64,000 nt of DNA from positions 62,001-126,000 of the forward strand of contig CAXTNT010000006.1 of NCBI GenBank assembly GCA_964245825.1, given 5' to 3'. The position numbers and the translations under genes were made by a program. Below, one piece after another: positions 1-11,128 of this stretch. This DNA is from CAJCIY01 sp964245825 (lineage in GTDB: Bacteria; Actinomycetota; Actinomycetes; Mycobacteriales; CAJCIY01). A model generated the notes under the pieces. It saw only the letters and a list, made by a program, of their open reading frames with translations, had not been told where the DNA came from and did not search any database. Positions within the stretch are counted from its first letter, which is position 1. Every line of letters begins with the position of its first letter.

Positions 1-555
1 GACCGCGACGGTGTCGCCCTTCAGCACGGGCGCGGTGTTGACGGCCGCGCCCCAGCCGGCCATCACGCCGCAGCCGATCAACCCGGCGGCGGCGGGGTCG
101 GGCGAGGTGTCGACCCTGGTGCACTGACCGGCGGCGACCAGCGTCTTCTCGGCGAAGGCACCGATCCCCAGGGCCGCCGACAGCGGCGTGCCGTCGGTGA
201 GCCGCATCGGCTGCGCGGCGTTGTGGGTGTCGAAGCAGTACCAGGGCCGGCCCCGGCGACAGGCCCGGCACTCGCCGCAGACCGCGCGCCAGTTGAGCAC
301 GACGCGGTCACCCGGCGCGAGGTCGCCGGCGCCTGTCCCGACGCTCTCCACCACCCCCGCCGCCTCGTGCCCCAGCAGGTACGGGAAGTCGGCGCCGATG
401 CCGCCCTCGCGGTAGTGCAGGTCGGTGTGACAGACACCGCACGCCTCGACCCGCACCACGGCCTCGCCCGGGCCGGGGTCCGGCACCACGATCGTCTCGA
501 CGCTGACGGGCTCACCCTTGCGGCGGGCCACGACGCCCCGCACGTGCTGGCTCAT
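1..555 (-). CDS. mscR: S-(hydroxymethyl)mycothiol dehydrogenase (mycothiol-dependent formaldehyde dehydrogenase), 5' part only
   Basis: This zinc-dependent medium-chain alcohol dehydrogenase oxidises the formaldehyde-mycothiol adduct with NAD+. The first 185 codons are in the window and the rest runs off the left edge (family about 360 aa). Seen: an N-terminal VRGVVARRKGEPV motif, the catalytic zinc ligand region ACGVCHTD (Cys42), GHE at 62-64, and four structural-zinc cysteines at 93, 96, 99 and 107 in the stretch containing CGECRACRRGRPWYC. This pattern is characteristic of the mycothiol-specific branch. The ATG at 555 fits the family N-terminus exactly. Mycothiol use restricts the host to Actinobacteria. 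The gene lies 3' of two acyl-CoA dehydrogenases on the same strand. Confidence 0.9.
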   Translation of the reverse strand, partial: MSQHVRGVVARRKGEPVSVETIVVPDPGPGEAVVRVEACGVCHTDLHYREGGIGADFPYLLGHEAAGVVESVGTGAGDLAPGDRVVLNWRAVCGECRACRRGRPWYCFDTHNAAQPMRLTDGTPLSAALGIGAFAEKTLVAAGQCTRVDTSPDPAAAGLIGCGVMAGWGAAVNTAPVLKGDTVAV

Positions 556-577
556 GGCCCCTGTCTACCGCACGCGC

Positions 578-1669
578 TCAGGCGTTCTGGGCCAGCAGCA
601 GCGCCGCCAGCGCCTCCTTGTGCCAGGCGCCGTCCCCGTAGGCGTACTCCTCGCGCTTGGCCCGCTTGAACGCGAAGTGCGCGTCGTGCTCCCAGGTGTA
701 GCCGATGCCGCCGAGGTACTGGATCATCGCGCCGGTCATCTCCCGGGCGGTGTCGCTTGCCTTGGACTTCGCCACGTGCACCGCCTGCGTCGCGTCCGGT
801 CGGTCGGAGTCGACCGCGTAGGCGGCGTACAGCGCGCCGTGCTCGGCCATCGTGATCCCGACGTGCAGGTCGGCCAGCGCGTGCTTGATGGCCTGGAAGG
901 AGCCGACCGGCTTGCCGAACTGCTTGCGGTCCTTGTCGTAGGCGACGGTCGTGGTCATCGCCGCCCGGGCGATGCCGACGAGGTCGTTGGCGGTCAGCAC
1001 GGCTGCGGCGCGGTAGAGCGCCGCCAGCGCCGGGGCGCCGCTCAGCACGGCCGCGGGCGCGGCGTCGAAGGTCACGGTCGCCAGCCGCGTCGTGCGGTCC
1101 AGACCGCCGGTCCTGGTGACCGTGACGCCCCCCGCGGCCGGGTCGACGAGCCAGAGCCGGCCGTCGGTCGTCGCGGTGACAAGGGCGTCGGCCACCGCGG
1201 CGTACTCGACTCCCACGGCGGTGCCCGTGACGGTGTCGCCGGTGGCCGTGCACGCCGCCCCCGCCGGGTCCCAGCCGCCGCCCTCGCGCCGCGTCGCCAG
1301 CGTGAGCACGACCTCGCCGCCGGCCACCCGGGGCAGCCACGACGCCTGCTGCTCGGCGCTGCCGGCGAGCCGGACCGCCTCGCCGCCCAGCACCGTGGCC
1401 AGCCACGGTCCGGGGATGGTGGCCGCGCCCCAGGCACGGGCGATGACCGCCGCGTCGAGCAGCCCGAGGCCGAGACCGTCGTAGCGCTCGGGCACGGTGA
1501 CGGCGAGCCAGCCCTGCTCGCCGCACGCCTTCCAGAGCTCGGCCGGGTGGCCGTCCCCGTCTGGGTCCTCGTACACGGCCCGGACCTGCTCGGGGCCGAA
1601 GCGGTCGGCCAGGAAGTCACGGACGGTGCGCCCGAGGTCGCGCTGCTCGTCGGTGAGGGCGAAGAACAT
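578..1669 (-). CDS. acyl-CoA dehydrogenase (FadE-like, short subunit)
   Basis: A 363-aa FAD-dependent acyl-CoA dehydrogenase that would introduce an alpha-beta double bond in an acyl-CoA thioester. The N-terminal helical domain begins LTDEQRDLGRTVRDFLADRF, and the C-terminal domain has the QFGKPVGSFQAIKH flavin/dimer region near residues 235-250 and LGGIGYTWEHD near 318. The canonical YEGT catalytic-glutamate segment of MCAD-type enzymes is absent. That is typical of one partner of mycobacterial heterotetrameric FadE pairs acting on sterols or branched acyl-CoAs. The second gene of such a pair lies 12 bp upstream on the same strand. Substrate cannot be told. Confidence 0.85.
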   Translation of the reverse strand: MFFALTDEQRDLGRTVRDFLADRFGPEQVRAVYEDPDGDGHPAELWKACGEQGWLAVTVPERYDGLGLGLLDAAVIARAWGAATIPGPWLATVLGGEAVRLAGSAEQQASWLPRVAGGEVVLTLATRREGGGWDPAGAACTATGDTVTGTAVGVEYAAVADALVTATTDGRLWLVDPAAGGVTVTRTGGLDRTTRLATVTFDAAPAAVLSGAPALAALYRAAAVLTANDLVGIARAAMTTTVAYDKDRKQFGKPVGSFQAIKHALADLHVGITMAEHGALYAAYAVDSDRPDATQAVHVAKSKASDTAREMTGAMIQYLGGIGYTWEHDAHFAFKRAKREEYAYGDGAWHKEALAALLLAQNA

Positions 1670-1681
1670 CGGTGGTCTCTC

Positions 1682-2860
1682 CTACCTGGGCAGGCCGAGC
1701 ACGCGCTCGGCGACGACGTTGCGCTGCACCTGCGAGGACCCGCCCCAGATGGTCTCCGACCGGGACCACAGGGCCGACATCTGCAGCGGCGACAGTTCCC
1801 CGCCGCTGGTCTCCTGGGCCGTCAGCTCGGCCACGTCCAGGAACAGCTCACCGATGTCCTGATGCGTCTCCGACCACTGCAGCTTGGTCATGCTTGCCTC
1901 GAAGCCGAGCTCGCGGCCCTGCTCGACGGCCGTCAGCACATGCAGCGAGTGCAGCTTGAGCAGCTCCAGCTCGACCAGCGAGGAGCCCAGCTTCTGCCGC
2001 AGCACGGGGTCCTCGGCGGCCGCCCGACCGAACCGCTCGCGCGCAACTGCCAGCTGCGCGATGTCGTCGAGCTCGCGCCGGAACGCGGTGTACTGGCCCA
2101 TCGCCGAGCTGCCGCGCTCGAACGACAGCAGCACCATGGCGACCTCCCAGCCCTTGTCGACCGGGCCGAGGATGGAGTCCTTGGGGACGCGTACGTCGGT
2201 GAAGAAGACCTCGCCGAACTCGCTGGCGCCGCTCATCTGCTTGAGCGGACGGGCTTCGACGCCCTCGGCGTGCATGTCGATCAGCAGCATCGAGATGCCT
2301 GCATGGCGCGGCGCGTCCGGGTTGGTCCGCACCAGGGTGAAGATCCAGTCGCCGTGCATGGCGTTGGTGGTCCACACCTTCTGCCCGTTGACGAGCCAGT
2401 GGTCGCCCTGGTCCTCGGCGCGGGTGGAGAGCGCGGCCAGGTCGCTGCCGGCGCCGGGCTCGGAGAAGCCCTGACACCAGATCACCCGGTTGAACAGGAG
2501 GTCCGGGATGATCGTCTTCTTCTGCTCCTCGGTGCCGAAGACCATCACGCTCGGCGCCAGGAAGGTCAGCCCGAGCGGGTTGACCGTGGTGGGCGTCCTC
2601 GCCCGCACCATCTCCTCGTCGTAGATGGACTTCTGGGCTGGAGTGCCGCCGCGGCCGCCGTACTCGGTCGGCCAGGAGATGCCGGCCCAGCCGGCCTCGG
2701 CCTTGGCCGCCTCCCACTCGCGCCGGAGCCGGAAGGCCTCCTCCTTCTCCAGCGAGTTCCAGAACCCCGGCTCGCGCCAGGCGGCGGGGATGCTGGCCGC
2801 GAGCCAGCTGCGCAGCTCGGTGCGGAAGGTCTCGTCCTCGGCGCGGTAGGACAGGTCCAC
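1682..2860 (-). CDS. acyl-CoA dehydrogenase (FadE-like, long subunit)
   Basis: A 392-aa acyl-CoA dehydrogenase. Seen: the CoA/FAD segment WCQGFSEPGAGSDLAAL near residue 130, the middle beta domain with NGQKVWTT, and the C-terminal segment IWGGSSQVQRNVVAERVLGLPR. Together with the shorter homologue directly downstream it resembles the two-gene FadE units of actinobacteria that form alpha2beta2 enzymes; this pairing is inferred from context. A GGAGGATC ribosome site precedes the ATG at 2860. The promoter region is shared with the divergent acyl-CoA dehydrogenase gene that starts at 3008. Confidence 0.88.
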   Translation of the reverse strand: MDLSYRAEDETFRTELRSWLAASIPAAWREPGFWNSLEKEEAFRLRREWEAAKAEAGWAGISWPTEYGGRGGTPAQKSIYDEEMVRARTPTTVNPLGLTFLAPSVMVFGTEEQKKTIIPDLLFNRVIWCQGFSEPGAGSDLAALSTRAEDQGDHWLVNGQKVWTTNAMHGDWIFTLVRTNPDAPRHAGISMLLIDMHAEGVEARPLKQMSGASEFGEVFFTDVRVPKDSILGPVDKGWEVAMVLLSFERGSSAMGQYTAFRRELDDIAQLAVARERFGRAAAEDPVLRQKLGSSLVELELLKLHSLHVLTAVEQGRELGFEASMTKLQWSETHQDIGELFLDVAELTAQETSGGELSPLQMSALWSRSETIWGGSSQVQRNVVAERVLGLPR

Positions 2861-2957
2861 GCGATCCTCCTGTGCGGCGGGTGGGTGGCCAGACGCTAAC
2901 GCACAGCCGAACCAGGTTCGGTCTCCGCGCGGCGGCCGGCCCCGCGCCGGTCACCCG

Positions 2958-2963
2958 TAGGGT
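2958..2963 (+). promoter_or_regulatory. putative -10 box for the 3008 acyl-CoA dehydrogenase
   Basis: TAGGGT matches the actinobacterial TANNNT -10 pattern and lies 44 bp before the ATG at 3008, with GAGGACGG as a possible ribosome site in between. It is in the divergent intergenic region with the gene ending its 5' side at 2860. No convincing -35 is visible. Inferred by eye only. Confidence 0.35.
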
Positions 2964-3007
2964 GGTGTGACCGGCAGTAACAGACACCGAGACCATGAGG
3001 ACGGTCC

Positions 3008-4228
3008 ATGGAGGGGTTCAACGTCGCACTGAACGACGACCAGAAGACCCTGGTGTCGTGGCTGCACGAGTTCGCCACCGACGTGATCCGCCCCGCCGCC
3101 GCGGAGTGGGACGAGCGTGAGGAGACCCCCTGGCCGATCATCCAGGAGGCCGCGAAGGCCGGCATCTACTCCGTGGAGTTCTTCGGGCAGCAGTGGTTCG
3201 ACGCGACCGGTCTCGGCATCGTGCTGGCGATGGAGGAGCTGTTCTGGGGCGACGCGGGGATCGCCCTGTCGATCGTCGGGACGACGCTGGCGTCGGCCGC
3301 CGTCCTCGGCAACGGCACCAACGAGCAGGTCGGTGAGTTCATCCCGCAGATGTTCGGCGACCCCGACGACGTCAAGCTCGGCTGCCTATGTGTCTCGGAG
3401 CCCAACGCCGGCTCGGACGTCAGCTCGCTCAAGACCCGCGCCGAGTACGACGCGGCCAACGACACCTGGATCCTCAACGGCGTCAAGACGTGGGCCACCA
3501 ACGGCGGCATCGCCGACTGCCACGTCGTCGTGGCGAGCGTCGACCCCGCGCTCGCCGCCCGCGGTCAGGCGTCCTTCTTCGTCCCGGCCGAGTTCAAGGG
3601 CAAGGGCCTGACGCAGGGGCAGAAGTTCTCCAAGCACGGCATCCGCGCCTCGCACACCGCGGAGGTCGTCCTCGACGACCTGCGCCTGCCCGGCCGGTTC
3701 CTGCTCGGCGGCAAGGACACGCTCGACCAGCGGCTCGCGCGGGTGCGCGAGGGCAAGCGCTCGGGCGGTCAGGCGGCGATGGCCACCTTCGAGGCCTCAC
3801 GTCCGGCCGTGGCCGCCCAGGCGGTCGGGGTCGCCCGTGCCGCGTACGACTTCGCGCTGGAGTACAGCAAGACCCGGGTGCAGTTCGGCCGGCCGATCGT
3901 CGCGAACCAGGCGATCGCGTTCAAGCTGGCCGACATGAAGACCCGGATCGACGCGGCGCGGCTGCTCACGTGGCGCGCGGCGTGGATGGGCCGCAACCAG
4001 ATCCCGTTCACCGCCGGTGAGGGGTCGATGAGCAAGGTCTTCGCCGGTGAGACCGCGGTCTGGGTCACCGAGCAGGCCATCCAGATCCTGGGCGGCAACG
4101 GCTACACCCGCGAGTACCCGGTCGAGCGCATGCATCGGGACGCCAAGATCTACACGATCTTCGAGGGCACCAGCGAGATCCAGCGGCTGATCATCAGCCG
4201 CGCCATCTCGGGGGTGAAGATCCCGTGA
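3008..4228 (+). CDS. acyl-CoA dehydrogenase (MCAD/SCAD type)
   Basis: A 406-aa flavoprotein dehydrogenase with the complete family layout: N-terminal helical domain, CLCVSEPNAGSDVSSLKTRA (FAD/substrate segment, about 133-152), a beta domain, QFGRPIVANQAIAFKLADM (about 297-315), ILGGNGYTREYP, and IFEGTSEIQRLIISRAISG, where the glutamate corresponds to the catalytic Glu of medium-chain enzymes. Its TGA overlaps the GTG start of the following alpha/beta hydrolase (GTGA), so the two are probably co-translated. Role: beta-oxidation or a related catabolic pathway. The substrate is unknown. Confidence 0.92.
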   Translation: MEGFNVALNDDQKTLVSWLHEFATDVIRPAAAEWDEREETPWPIIQEAAKAGIYSVEFFGQQWFDATGLGIVLAMEELFWGDAGIALSIVGTTLASAAVLGNGTNEQVGEFIPQMFGDPDDVKLGCLCVSEPNAGSDVSSLKTRAEYDAANDTWILNGVKTWATNGGIADCHVVVASVDPALAARGQASFFVPAEFKGKGLTQGQKFSKHGIRASHTAEVVLDDLRLPGRFLLGGKDTLDQRLARVREGKRSGGQAAMATFEASRPAVAAQAVGVARAAYDFALEYSKTRVQFGRPIVANQAIAFKLADMKTRIDAARLLTWRAAWMGRNQIPFTAGEGSMSKVFAGETAVWVTEQAIQILGGNGYTREYPVERMHRDAKIYTIFEGTSEIQRLIISRAISGVKIP

Positions 4229-5115
4229 CCGCACCGGTGACCATCCACGGTCATCGGGCGTCCTACCGCACGGCCGGGCAGGACGACGGGCGGCCCGTGC
4301 TGCTGCTGGTCCACGGCCTGGCCGGCGACGCCGGCACCTGGGGTGCGGTGCTCGAGAAGCTGGGGGAGTGGGCCTACGTGGTGGCCCCGGACCTGCCCGG
4401 TCACGGCGGCGCCGAGCCTGCGGGCGGCGACTGCTCCATCCCGGGGTACGCCGCCTACCTGCGGGACCTGCTGCGGCTGTTGGGGATCGGCCGCGCCAGC
4501 GTGGTCGGGCACTCGCTCGGTGGCGGGGTCGCGATGCAGATGACCTACCTGTTCCCGGACCTGGTCGAACGGCTCGTGCTGGTGGACGCGGGTGGGCTGG
4601 GACCCGAGGTCAGCCTGTGGCTGCGGGCCGCGACCCTGCCGGGGGCCGAGCTGGTGATCCCGGTGATCTCCGCCGCGCCGGTGCGGTGGGTCGCGCGCTG
4701 GGCCGGGCAGGCCCTCGGTGCGGTCGGCCTGCCGCCCCGCGCCGGGGTGACGGAGCTCGCCCGGGGGGTGGGGTCGCTCGCCGACCCGGTCGCGCGGCGG
4801 GCCTTCCTGCGTACCGTGCGGACCTCCCTGGACCTGCGCGGCCAGACCGTCGACGCCCGGGACCGGCTCTACCTCACCGAGCTGCTGCCGACGCTGGTGC
4901 TGTGGGGCGCGCGCGACACGATCATCCCGGTCCGCCACGGCGTGGCCATGCACGACGCCGCGCCCGGCAGCGAGCTCGAGGTGCTGGAGCAGTCCGGCCA
5001 CTTCCCACACTTGGACGAGCCACGCCGGTTCGAGGCCCTGCTGCGCGCCTTCGTGCAACGGACCGCGCCCGCGCGGATCGACGAAGTCGACGTGGCCCGA
5101 CTGCAGACGGGCTGA
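4225..5115 (+). CDS. alpha/beta hydrolase
   Basis: A 296-aa single-domain alpha/beta hydrolase. Seen: LLLVHGLAGDAGTWG (oxyanion-hole region, near 30), the nucleophile elbow VVGHSLGGGVAM (Ser about 94), an acid region around LVLWGARDTIIP and the catalytic histidine in SGHFPHLDEP near the C-terminus. The start overlaps the stop of the acyl-CoA dehydrogenase by four bases, so a common operon is likely, perhaps hydrolysing an ester or thioester of the same pathway. The specific substrate cannot be read from the sequence. Confidence 0.88.
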   Translation: MTAPVTIHGHRASYRTAGQDDGRPVLLLVHGLAGDAGTWGAVLEKLGEWAYVVAPDLPGHGGAEPAGGDCSIPGYAAYLRDLLRLLGIGRASVVGHSLGGGVAMQMTYLFPDLVERLVLVDAGGLGPEVSLWLRAATLPGAELVIPVISAAPVRWVARWAGQALGAVGLPPRAGVTELARGVGSLADPVARRAFLRTVRTSLDLRGQTVDARDRLYLTELLPTLVLWGARDTIIPVRHGVAMHDAAPGSELEVLEQSGHFPHLDEPRRFEALLRAFVQRTAPARIDEVDVARLQTG

Positions 5116-5125
5116 GAGGCGCCTA

Positions 5126-5638
5126 TCAGGGCTGCTCCGGCGCCTCCAGCGGCAGCAGCAGGCGCCGCAACGAGGCGGCGAGATCCCTGCGGTCGGCCTT
5201 GCCCAGCGGTTCGAGCAGCGTCTCCTCGGCCGCGATCAGGTCGGCCAGCGCCGCGTCCACGCGCAGGCGGCCGGCCGCGGTGAGGCGGACCAGCACCCCG
5301 CGCCGGTCGGCGGGGTCGGGCCCCCGGACGACGAGGCCGGCGGCGGTCAGCCGGTCGACGCGGTGGGTCATGGTCGCGCTGGTCACGAGCGTCGCCCGCA
5401 GCAGCGCGCCCGGGGTCAGCGCGTACGGGTCACCCGCGCGCCGCAGGGCGGACAGCACGTCGAACTCCCACGGCTCCAGCGTGTGGGCCGCGAAGGCCGC
5501 CCGGCGCTCGCGGTCGGCCAGCACCGCCAGGCGGGCGACGCGCGAGAAGACCTGCAGCGGAGCCGGGTCGAGGTCGGGCCGCTCCCGCCGCCACTGGGCG
5601 ACGAGGCCGTCGACCTCGTCCCGCGGCTGGGTTGCCAT
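5126..5638 (-). CDS. MarR-family transcriptional regulator
   Basis: A 170-aa winged-helix regulator. The DNA-binding part contains LTPGALLRATLVTSATMTHRVDRL (recognition helix) and the wing DPADRRGVLVRLTAAG, both diagnostic of MarR proteins. The ATG at 5638 gives a normal MarR N-terminus (MATQPRDEVDG); an upstream in-frame ATG at 5692 would run through the operator-like repeat and is unlikely. The gene is divergent from aconitase, and an inverted repeat lies between them, so autoregulation and possibly control of aconitase are plausible. The ligand is unknown. Confidence 0.88.
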   Translation of the reverse strand: MATQPRDEVDGLVAQWRRERPDLDPAPLQVFSRVARLAVLADRERRAAFAAHTLEPWEFDVLSALRRAGDPYALTPGALLRATLVTSATMTHRVDRLTAAGLVVRGPDPADRRGVLVRLTAAGRLRVDAALADLIAAEETLLEPLGKADRRDLAASLRRLLLPLEAPEQP

Positions 5639-5660
5639 GGCGGCAGCGTAGCGCCCGGAA

Positions 5661-5691
5661 TCTCGACACCATGTATCTTGACATCGAGACA
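5661..5691. promoter_or_regulatory. inverted repeat between marR and acnA (putative MarR operator)
   Basis: TCTCGA at 5661-5666 is inverted as TCGAGA at 5684-5689. A second, tighter pattern TATCTTGACATCGAGACA (5674-5691) looks like an imperfect MarR-type palindrome. The site lies in the 113-bp divergent region, 23 bp from the marR ATG. No binding data can be derived from sequence alone. Confidence 0.5.
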
Positions 5692-5751
5692 CATTGCGCC
5701 AGGATGTGCCGTGGGAGGGTGGACCAGCCCTGCCAGGTCGAGGAGGACCCG

Positions 5752-8489
<2,738 letters not shown>

Positions 8490-8490
<1 letters not shown>

Positions 8491-8867
8491 TGCCGGCCGT
8501 CGTCGGGCTCGACCACGTCCAGCTGGCGATGCCGGCAGGGGCAGAGGCCGTGGCGCGGACGTTCTACGCCGGCGTGCTCGGCCTGACCGAACGCGCGAAG
8601 CCACCGGTGCTGGCTGCCCGCGGGGGCTGCTGGTTCGCCCTGCCCGGCTCGCGCTCCGACGTCGGCGAGCTTCATCTGGGGGTGGAGGCCGAGTTCGCAC
8701 CGGCCCGCAAGGCGCACCCGGGACTGGCCGTCGACGACCTCGACGGGCTCGTGGATGTGCTGGTGGGCAACGGCTTTCCCTTCACCGCCGACGACAGCAT
8801 CCCGGGCCTGCGGCGGGGCCACACCGCCGACCCGTTCGGCAACCGGATCGAGCTGCTGCAGGCGTGA
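8490..8867 (+). CDS. VOC (glyoxalase-fold) family protein
   Basis: A 125-aa single vicinal-oxygen-chelate domain: GLDHVQLAMPAGAEA at the start (first metal-ligand His), FYAGVLGLTERAKP, and C-terminal TADPFGNRIELLQA with the metal-ligand glutamate. The ATG overlaps the aconitase stop by one base (TGATG), so it is translated from the acnA transcript. The family includes glyoxalases, dioxygenases and resistance proteins; which applies here cannot be told. Confidence 0.85.
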
Positions 8868-9667
8868 GCGCCGAGCTGCTCGCGCTCGCCGTCGACGTCG
8901 CGCGCGAGGCTGGCGCGATGCTGCGCGCCGGTCGCGACGGCATGGCGACCGGGCTGGACACCAAGAGCTCGCCGACCGACGTGGTCACCGAGCTGGATCG
9001 CGCGTCCGAGGAGCTGATCACCCGGCGGCTGCTGGCCACCCGGCCTCGCGACGGGCTGCTCGGCGAGGAGGGCGCCGCCCGGGCCGGCACCAGTGGGGTC
9101 CGGTGGGTGATCGACCCGATCGACGGCACCGTGAACTTCCTCTACCGGCTGCCGGCGTGGGCGGTCTCGATCGGCGCCGAGTCCGGCGGCGAGGTCGTGG
9201 CCGGGGTGGTCTACGACGTCCCCCGTGACGTGACGTGGACCGCCGTCCGCGGTGGGGGCGCGTTCCGCGACGGCGTCCCGGTCCGGTGTTCGGCCGCGAC
9301 GACGCTCGCGGAGACCCTGCTGGCCACCGGCTTCTCGTATGAGTCGTCCCGCCGGGCCCTGCAGGGGAGGGTGATCGCGGACCTGCTGCCGCGGGTGCGC
9401 GACATCCGCCGACTGGGCTCCGGGGCGCTCGACCTCTGCTCGGTCGCGGCGGGCCATGTCGACGCGTACGTCGAGCAGGGGCTGCACGCCTGGGACCTCG
9501 CCGCCGGTGGGCTGATCGCGCGCGAGGCCGGCGCCCGGGTGGAGGGCCTGCACGGTGCGCCCGCCGGGCGCCCGCTGGTGATCGCCGCCCCCCCACGGCT
9601 GTTCGACCTGCTGCACGATGAGCTCGTCCGCCACGAGGCGGCGCTGGCGCTCGACACCTGGAGCTGA
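8864..9667 (+). CDS. inositol monophosphatase family protein
   Basis: A 267-aa Mg2+-dependent sugar-phosphatase of the IMPase/FIG superfamily. Seen: LGEEG (metal ligand) near 67, WVIDPIDGTVNFLYRLP (about 81-97, the signature metal-binding motif) and HAWDLAAGGLIAREAG (about 207-222, the second signature). Substrates in actinobacteria include inositol-1-phosphate (mycothiol and phosphatidylinositol synthesis), histidinol-phosphate and fructose bisphosphate; motifs alone do not separate these. The GTG overlaps the upstream stop (GTGA). Confidence 0.9.
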   Translation: MSAELLALAVDVAREAGAMLRAGRDGMATGLDTKSSPTDVVTELDRASEELITRRLLATRPRDGLLGEEGAARAGTSGVRWVIDPIDGTVNFLYRLPAWAVSIGAESGGEVVAGVVYDVPRDVTWTAVRGGGAFRDGVPVRCSAATTLAETLLATGFSYESSRRALQGRVIADLLPRVRDIRRLGSGALDLCSVAAGHVDAYVEQGLHAWDLAAGGLIAREAGARVEGLHGAPAGRPLVIAAPPRLFDLLHDELVRHEAALALDTWS

Positions 9668-9668
9668 C

Positions 9669-10070
9669 GTGGAGCTGCACGAGGCACCACCGGGAAGTGC
9701 TGCGGTGCAAGGACTTGCCGCAGTGGCGATCGACTGCGCCGACCCGCCCAGCCTCGCCGAGTTCTACGGGCGTCTGCTCGGGGCGCCCTGGGTCGTCATG
9801 GCGGACGGCGACGCCGGGGTCTACGGCCTGGTTGGCCCGAACATCGACTGCATCCGCGTACCCGAGGGCAAGGTGGTCAAGAACCGCCTCCACCTCGACT
9901 TCCGTGCGGCCGACCTGGCGGCGGCGGTGGCGCACGCCGAGTCCCTCGGCGCAACCCGCGCCCCCGACGTGTACGACGGCGACGCCTGGGTCGTGCTGCG
10001 CGATCCGGAGGGCAACGAGTTCTGCTTCCTGCGGCCCGGTTCCGACGGCTCGCTCGTCTGGTCGCCATGA
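9669..10070 (+). CDS. VOC family protein (glyoxalase-like)
   Basis: A 133-aa protein with a glyoxalase-like fold: LAAVAIDCADPPSLAEFYGRLLGAPW at the N-terminus (shown here by its key residues: the DCADPP start and FYGRLLG helix) and the C-terminal strand VVLRDPEGNEFCFL, typical of the VOC group formerly DUF-type glyoxalase-like. The GTG at 9669, one base after the upstream TGA, is the most compact start; an ATG at 9618 would overlap the phosphatase by 50 bp. Function unknown. Confidence 0.8.
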   Translation: MELHEAPPGSAAVQGLAAVAIDCADPPSLAEFYGRLLGAPWVVMADGDAGVYGLVGPNIDCIRVPEGKVVKNRLHLDFRAADLAAAVAHAESLGATRAPDVYDGDAWVVLRDPEGNEFCFLRPGSDGSLVWSP

Positions 10071-10606
10071 GCGTCCGCGCCTGGGGTGTCACCGAGGCCG
10101 AGACCCGGCTGCGGTACGGGTGCGACGACCTCGTGCCCGCCCCGGTCCTCGAGCTGTGGCGCGGCGTCACGGTCGAGACCCCGGCCGAGGCGCTCTGGCC
10201 GTGGGTGGGTCAGGTCCGGCTCGCGCCCTACTCCTACGACTGGATCGACAACCTCGGGCGGCGCTCGCCACGGGAGCTGCGCGGTCTGCCCGCGCCGGCG
10301 GTGGGGGACCGCTTCGCCGGCTCCGGCCGGATCGTCACGGTGTCGCCGGGCGAGGAGCTGACCGCCCAGCTCGGCCGGGCTGGCGGACCGGTTGGTCGGA
10401 CGCTGATGAGCTACCGCCTGGTGCCCAGCGCCGCCGGCACCCGGCTGCTGCTGAAGGTCGCCGTCGAGGCGGGCGGCCCGCTGACCCGACTGCTTCTTGC
10501 GGTGCTGCCGGTTGGCGACCTCGTGATGGCGCGCAAGCAGCTGCTGACCCTCAAAGCACTGTGCGAGAAGGACTCTCAGTCGAGCCGGCGCAGCTCCTTG
10601 GCATAG
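10067..10606 (+). CDS. SRPBCC-family protein
   Basis: A 179-aa protein of the START/Bet v1-like (SRPBCC) fold, a group that binds hydrophobic ligands. Seen: GVTVETPAEALWPWVGQVRLAPYSYDW (key: VxxPAExxWPWVxQ, then YSYDWIDN), followed by alternating strands and a C-terminal amphipathic helix (MARKQLLTLKALCE). The start overlaps the upstream stop (ATGA). The 3' end overlaps the convergent gamma carbonic anhydrase gene by 31 bp. Ligand unknown. Confidence 0.75.
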   Translation: MSVRAWGVTEAETRLRYGCDDLVPAPVLELWRGVTVETPAEALWPWVGQVRLAPYSYDWIDNLGRRSPRELRGLPAPAVGDRFAGSGRIVTVSPGEELTAQLGRAGGPVGRTLMSYRLVPSAAGTRLLLKVAVEAGGPLTRLLLAVLPVGDLVMARKQLLTLKALCEKDSQSSRRSSLA

Positions 10607-11094
10607 CGCTCGCCGTTCCACACGTACAGCGCGGCGCCGCCCGCGATCATCTCCGGCGTCACGCTGTCGGCCTTGATCTTGGCCGGTACGCCGAGCGCCA
10701 TCGCGCCGCTCGGCACGTCGAGGTTGTTCGGGCACAGCGCCGACGCGCCGACGAGCGCGCCGCTGTGCACGACGACGTTGTGCAGGACCACGGAGTTCGA
10801 TCCGACGAGGCAGCGGTCCTCGATGGTGCAGCCCTCGAGGTGGACGAGATGGCCGATGACGCAGTCGTCGCCGACCGTGGTGGGCTCCGTGGCGGTCGCG
10901 TGCACGACGCTGCCGTCCTGGATGGAGGTACGCGCGCCGACGGTGATCGTGCCGTAGTCGCCGCGCAGCACCGCGCCGGGCCAGACCGTGGACTGCGGGC
11001 CGATCCGCACGTCGCCGATCACGGTGGCGGCGGGGTGCACATACGCGGTGGGGTCGATGTCGGGTACGCGGTCGCCGAGCGCGTAAATCGCCAT
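10576..11094 (-). CDS. gamma carbonic anhydrase family protein (left-handed beta helix)
   Basis: A 172-aa hexapeptide-repeat protein. Repeats of the (LIV)-G-x4 type run through most of the chain, with IGDVRIGPQSTVWPGAVLRGD near residue 30-50, VHATATEPTTVGDDCVIGHLVHLEGC (metal-ligand histidines around 70-95) and VGSNSVVLHNVV. This matches gamma-class carbonic anhydrase/YrdA-like trimers. Many family members have no proven CA activity. The ATG at 11094 (MAIYALGD) is preferred over the one two codons upstream. Confidence 0.85.
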   Translation of the reverse strand: MAIYALGDRVPDIDPTAYVHPAATVIGDVRIGPQSTVWPGAVLRGDYGTITVGARTSIQDGSVVHATATEPTTVGDDCVIGHLVHLEGCTIEDRCLVGSNSVVLHNVVVHSGALVGASALCPNNLDVPSGAMALGVPAKIKADSVTPEMIAGGAALYVWNGERYAKELRRLD

Positions 11095-11128
11095 GACCAC
11101 AGCCTAGGACCCGCGGCATGCTGACCGG

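Noticed and set aside
518..2899. Very long plus-strand open frame (about 790 codons) opposite two acyl-CoA dehydrogenases
   Set aside because: It is the antisense shadow of genes with clear family motifs; its translation is Arg/Gly/Pro-rich and lacks any domain, as expected from high-GC codon bias.
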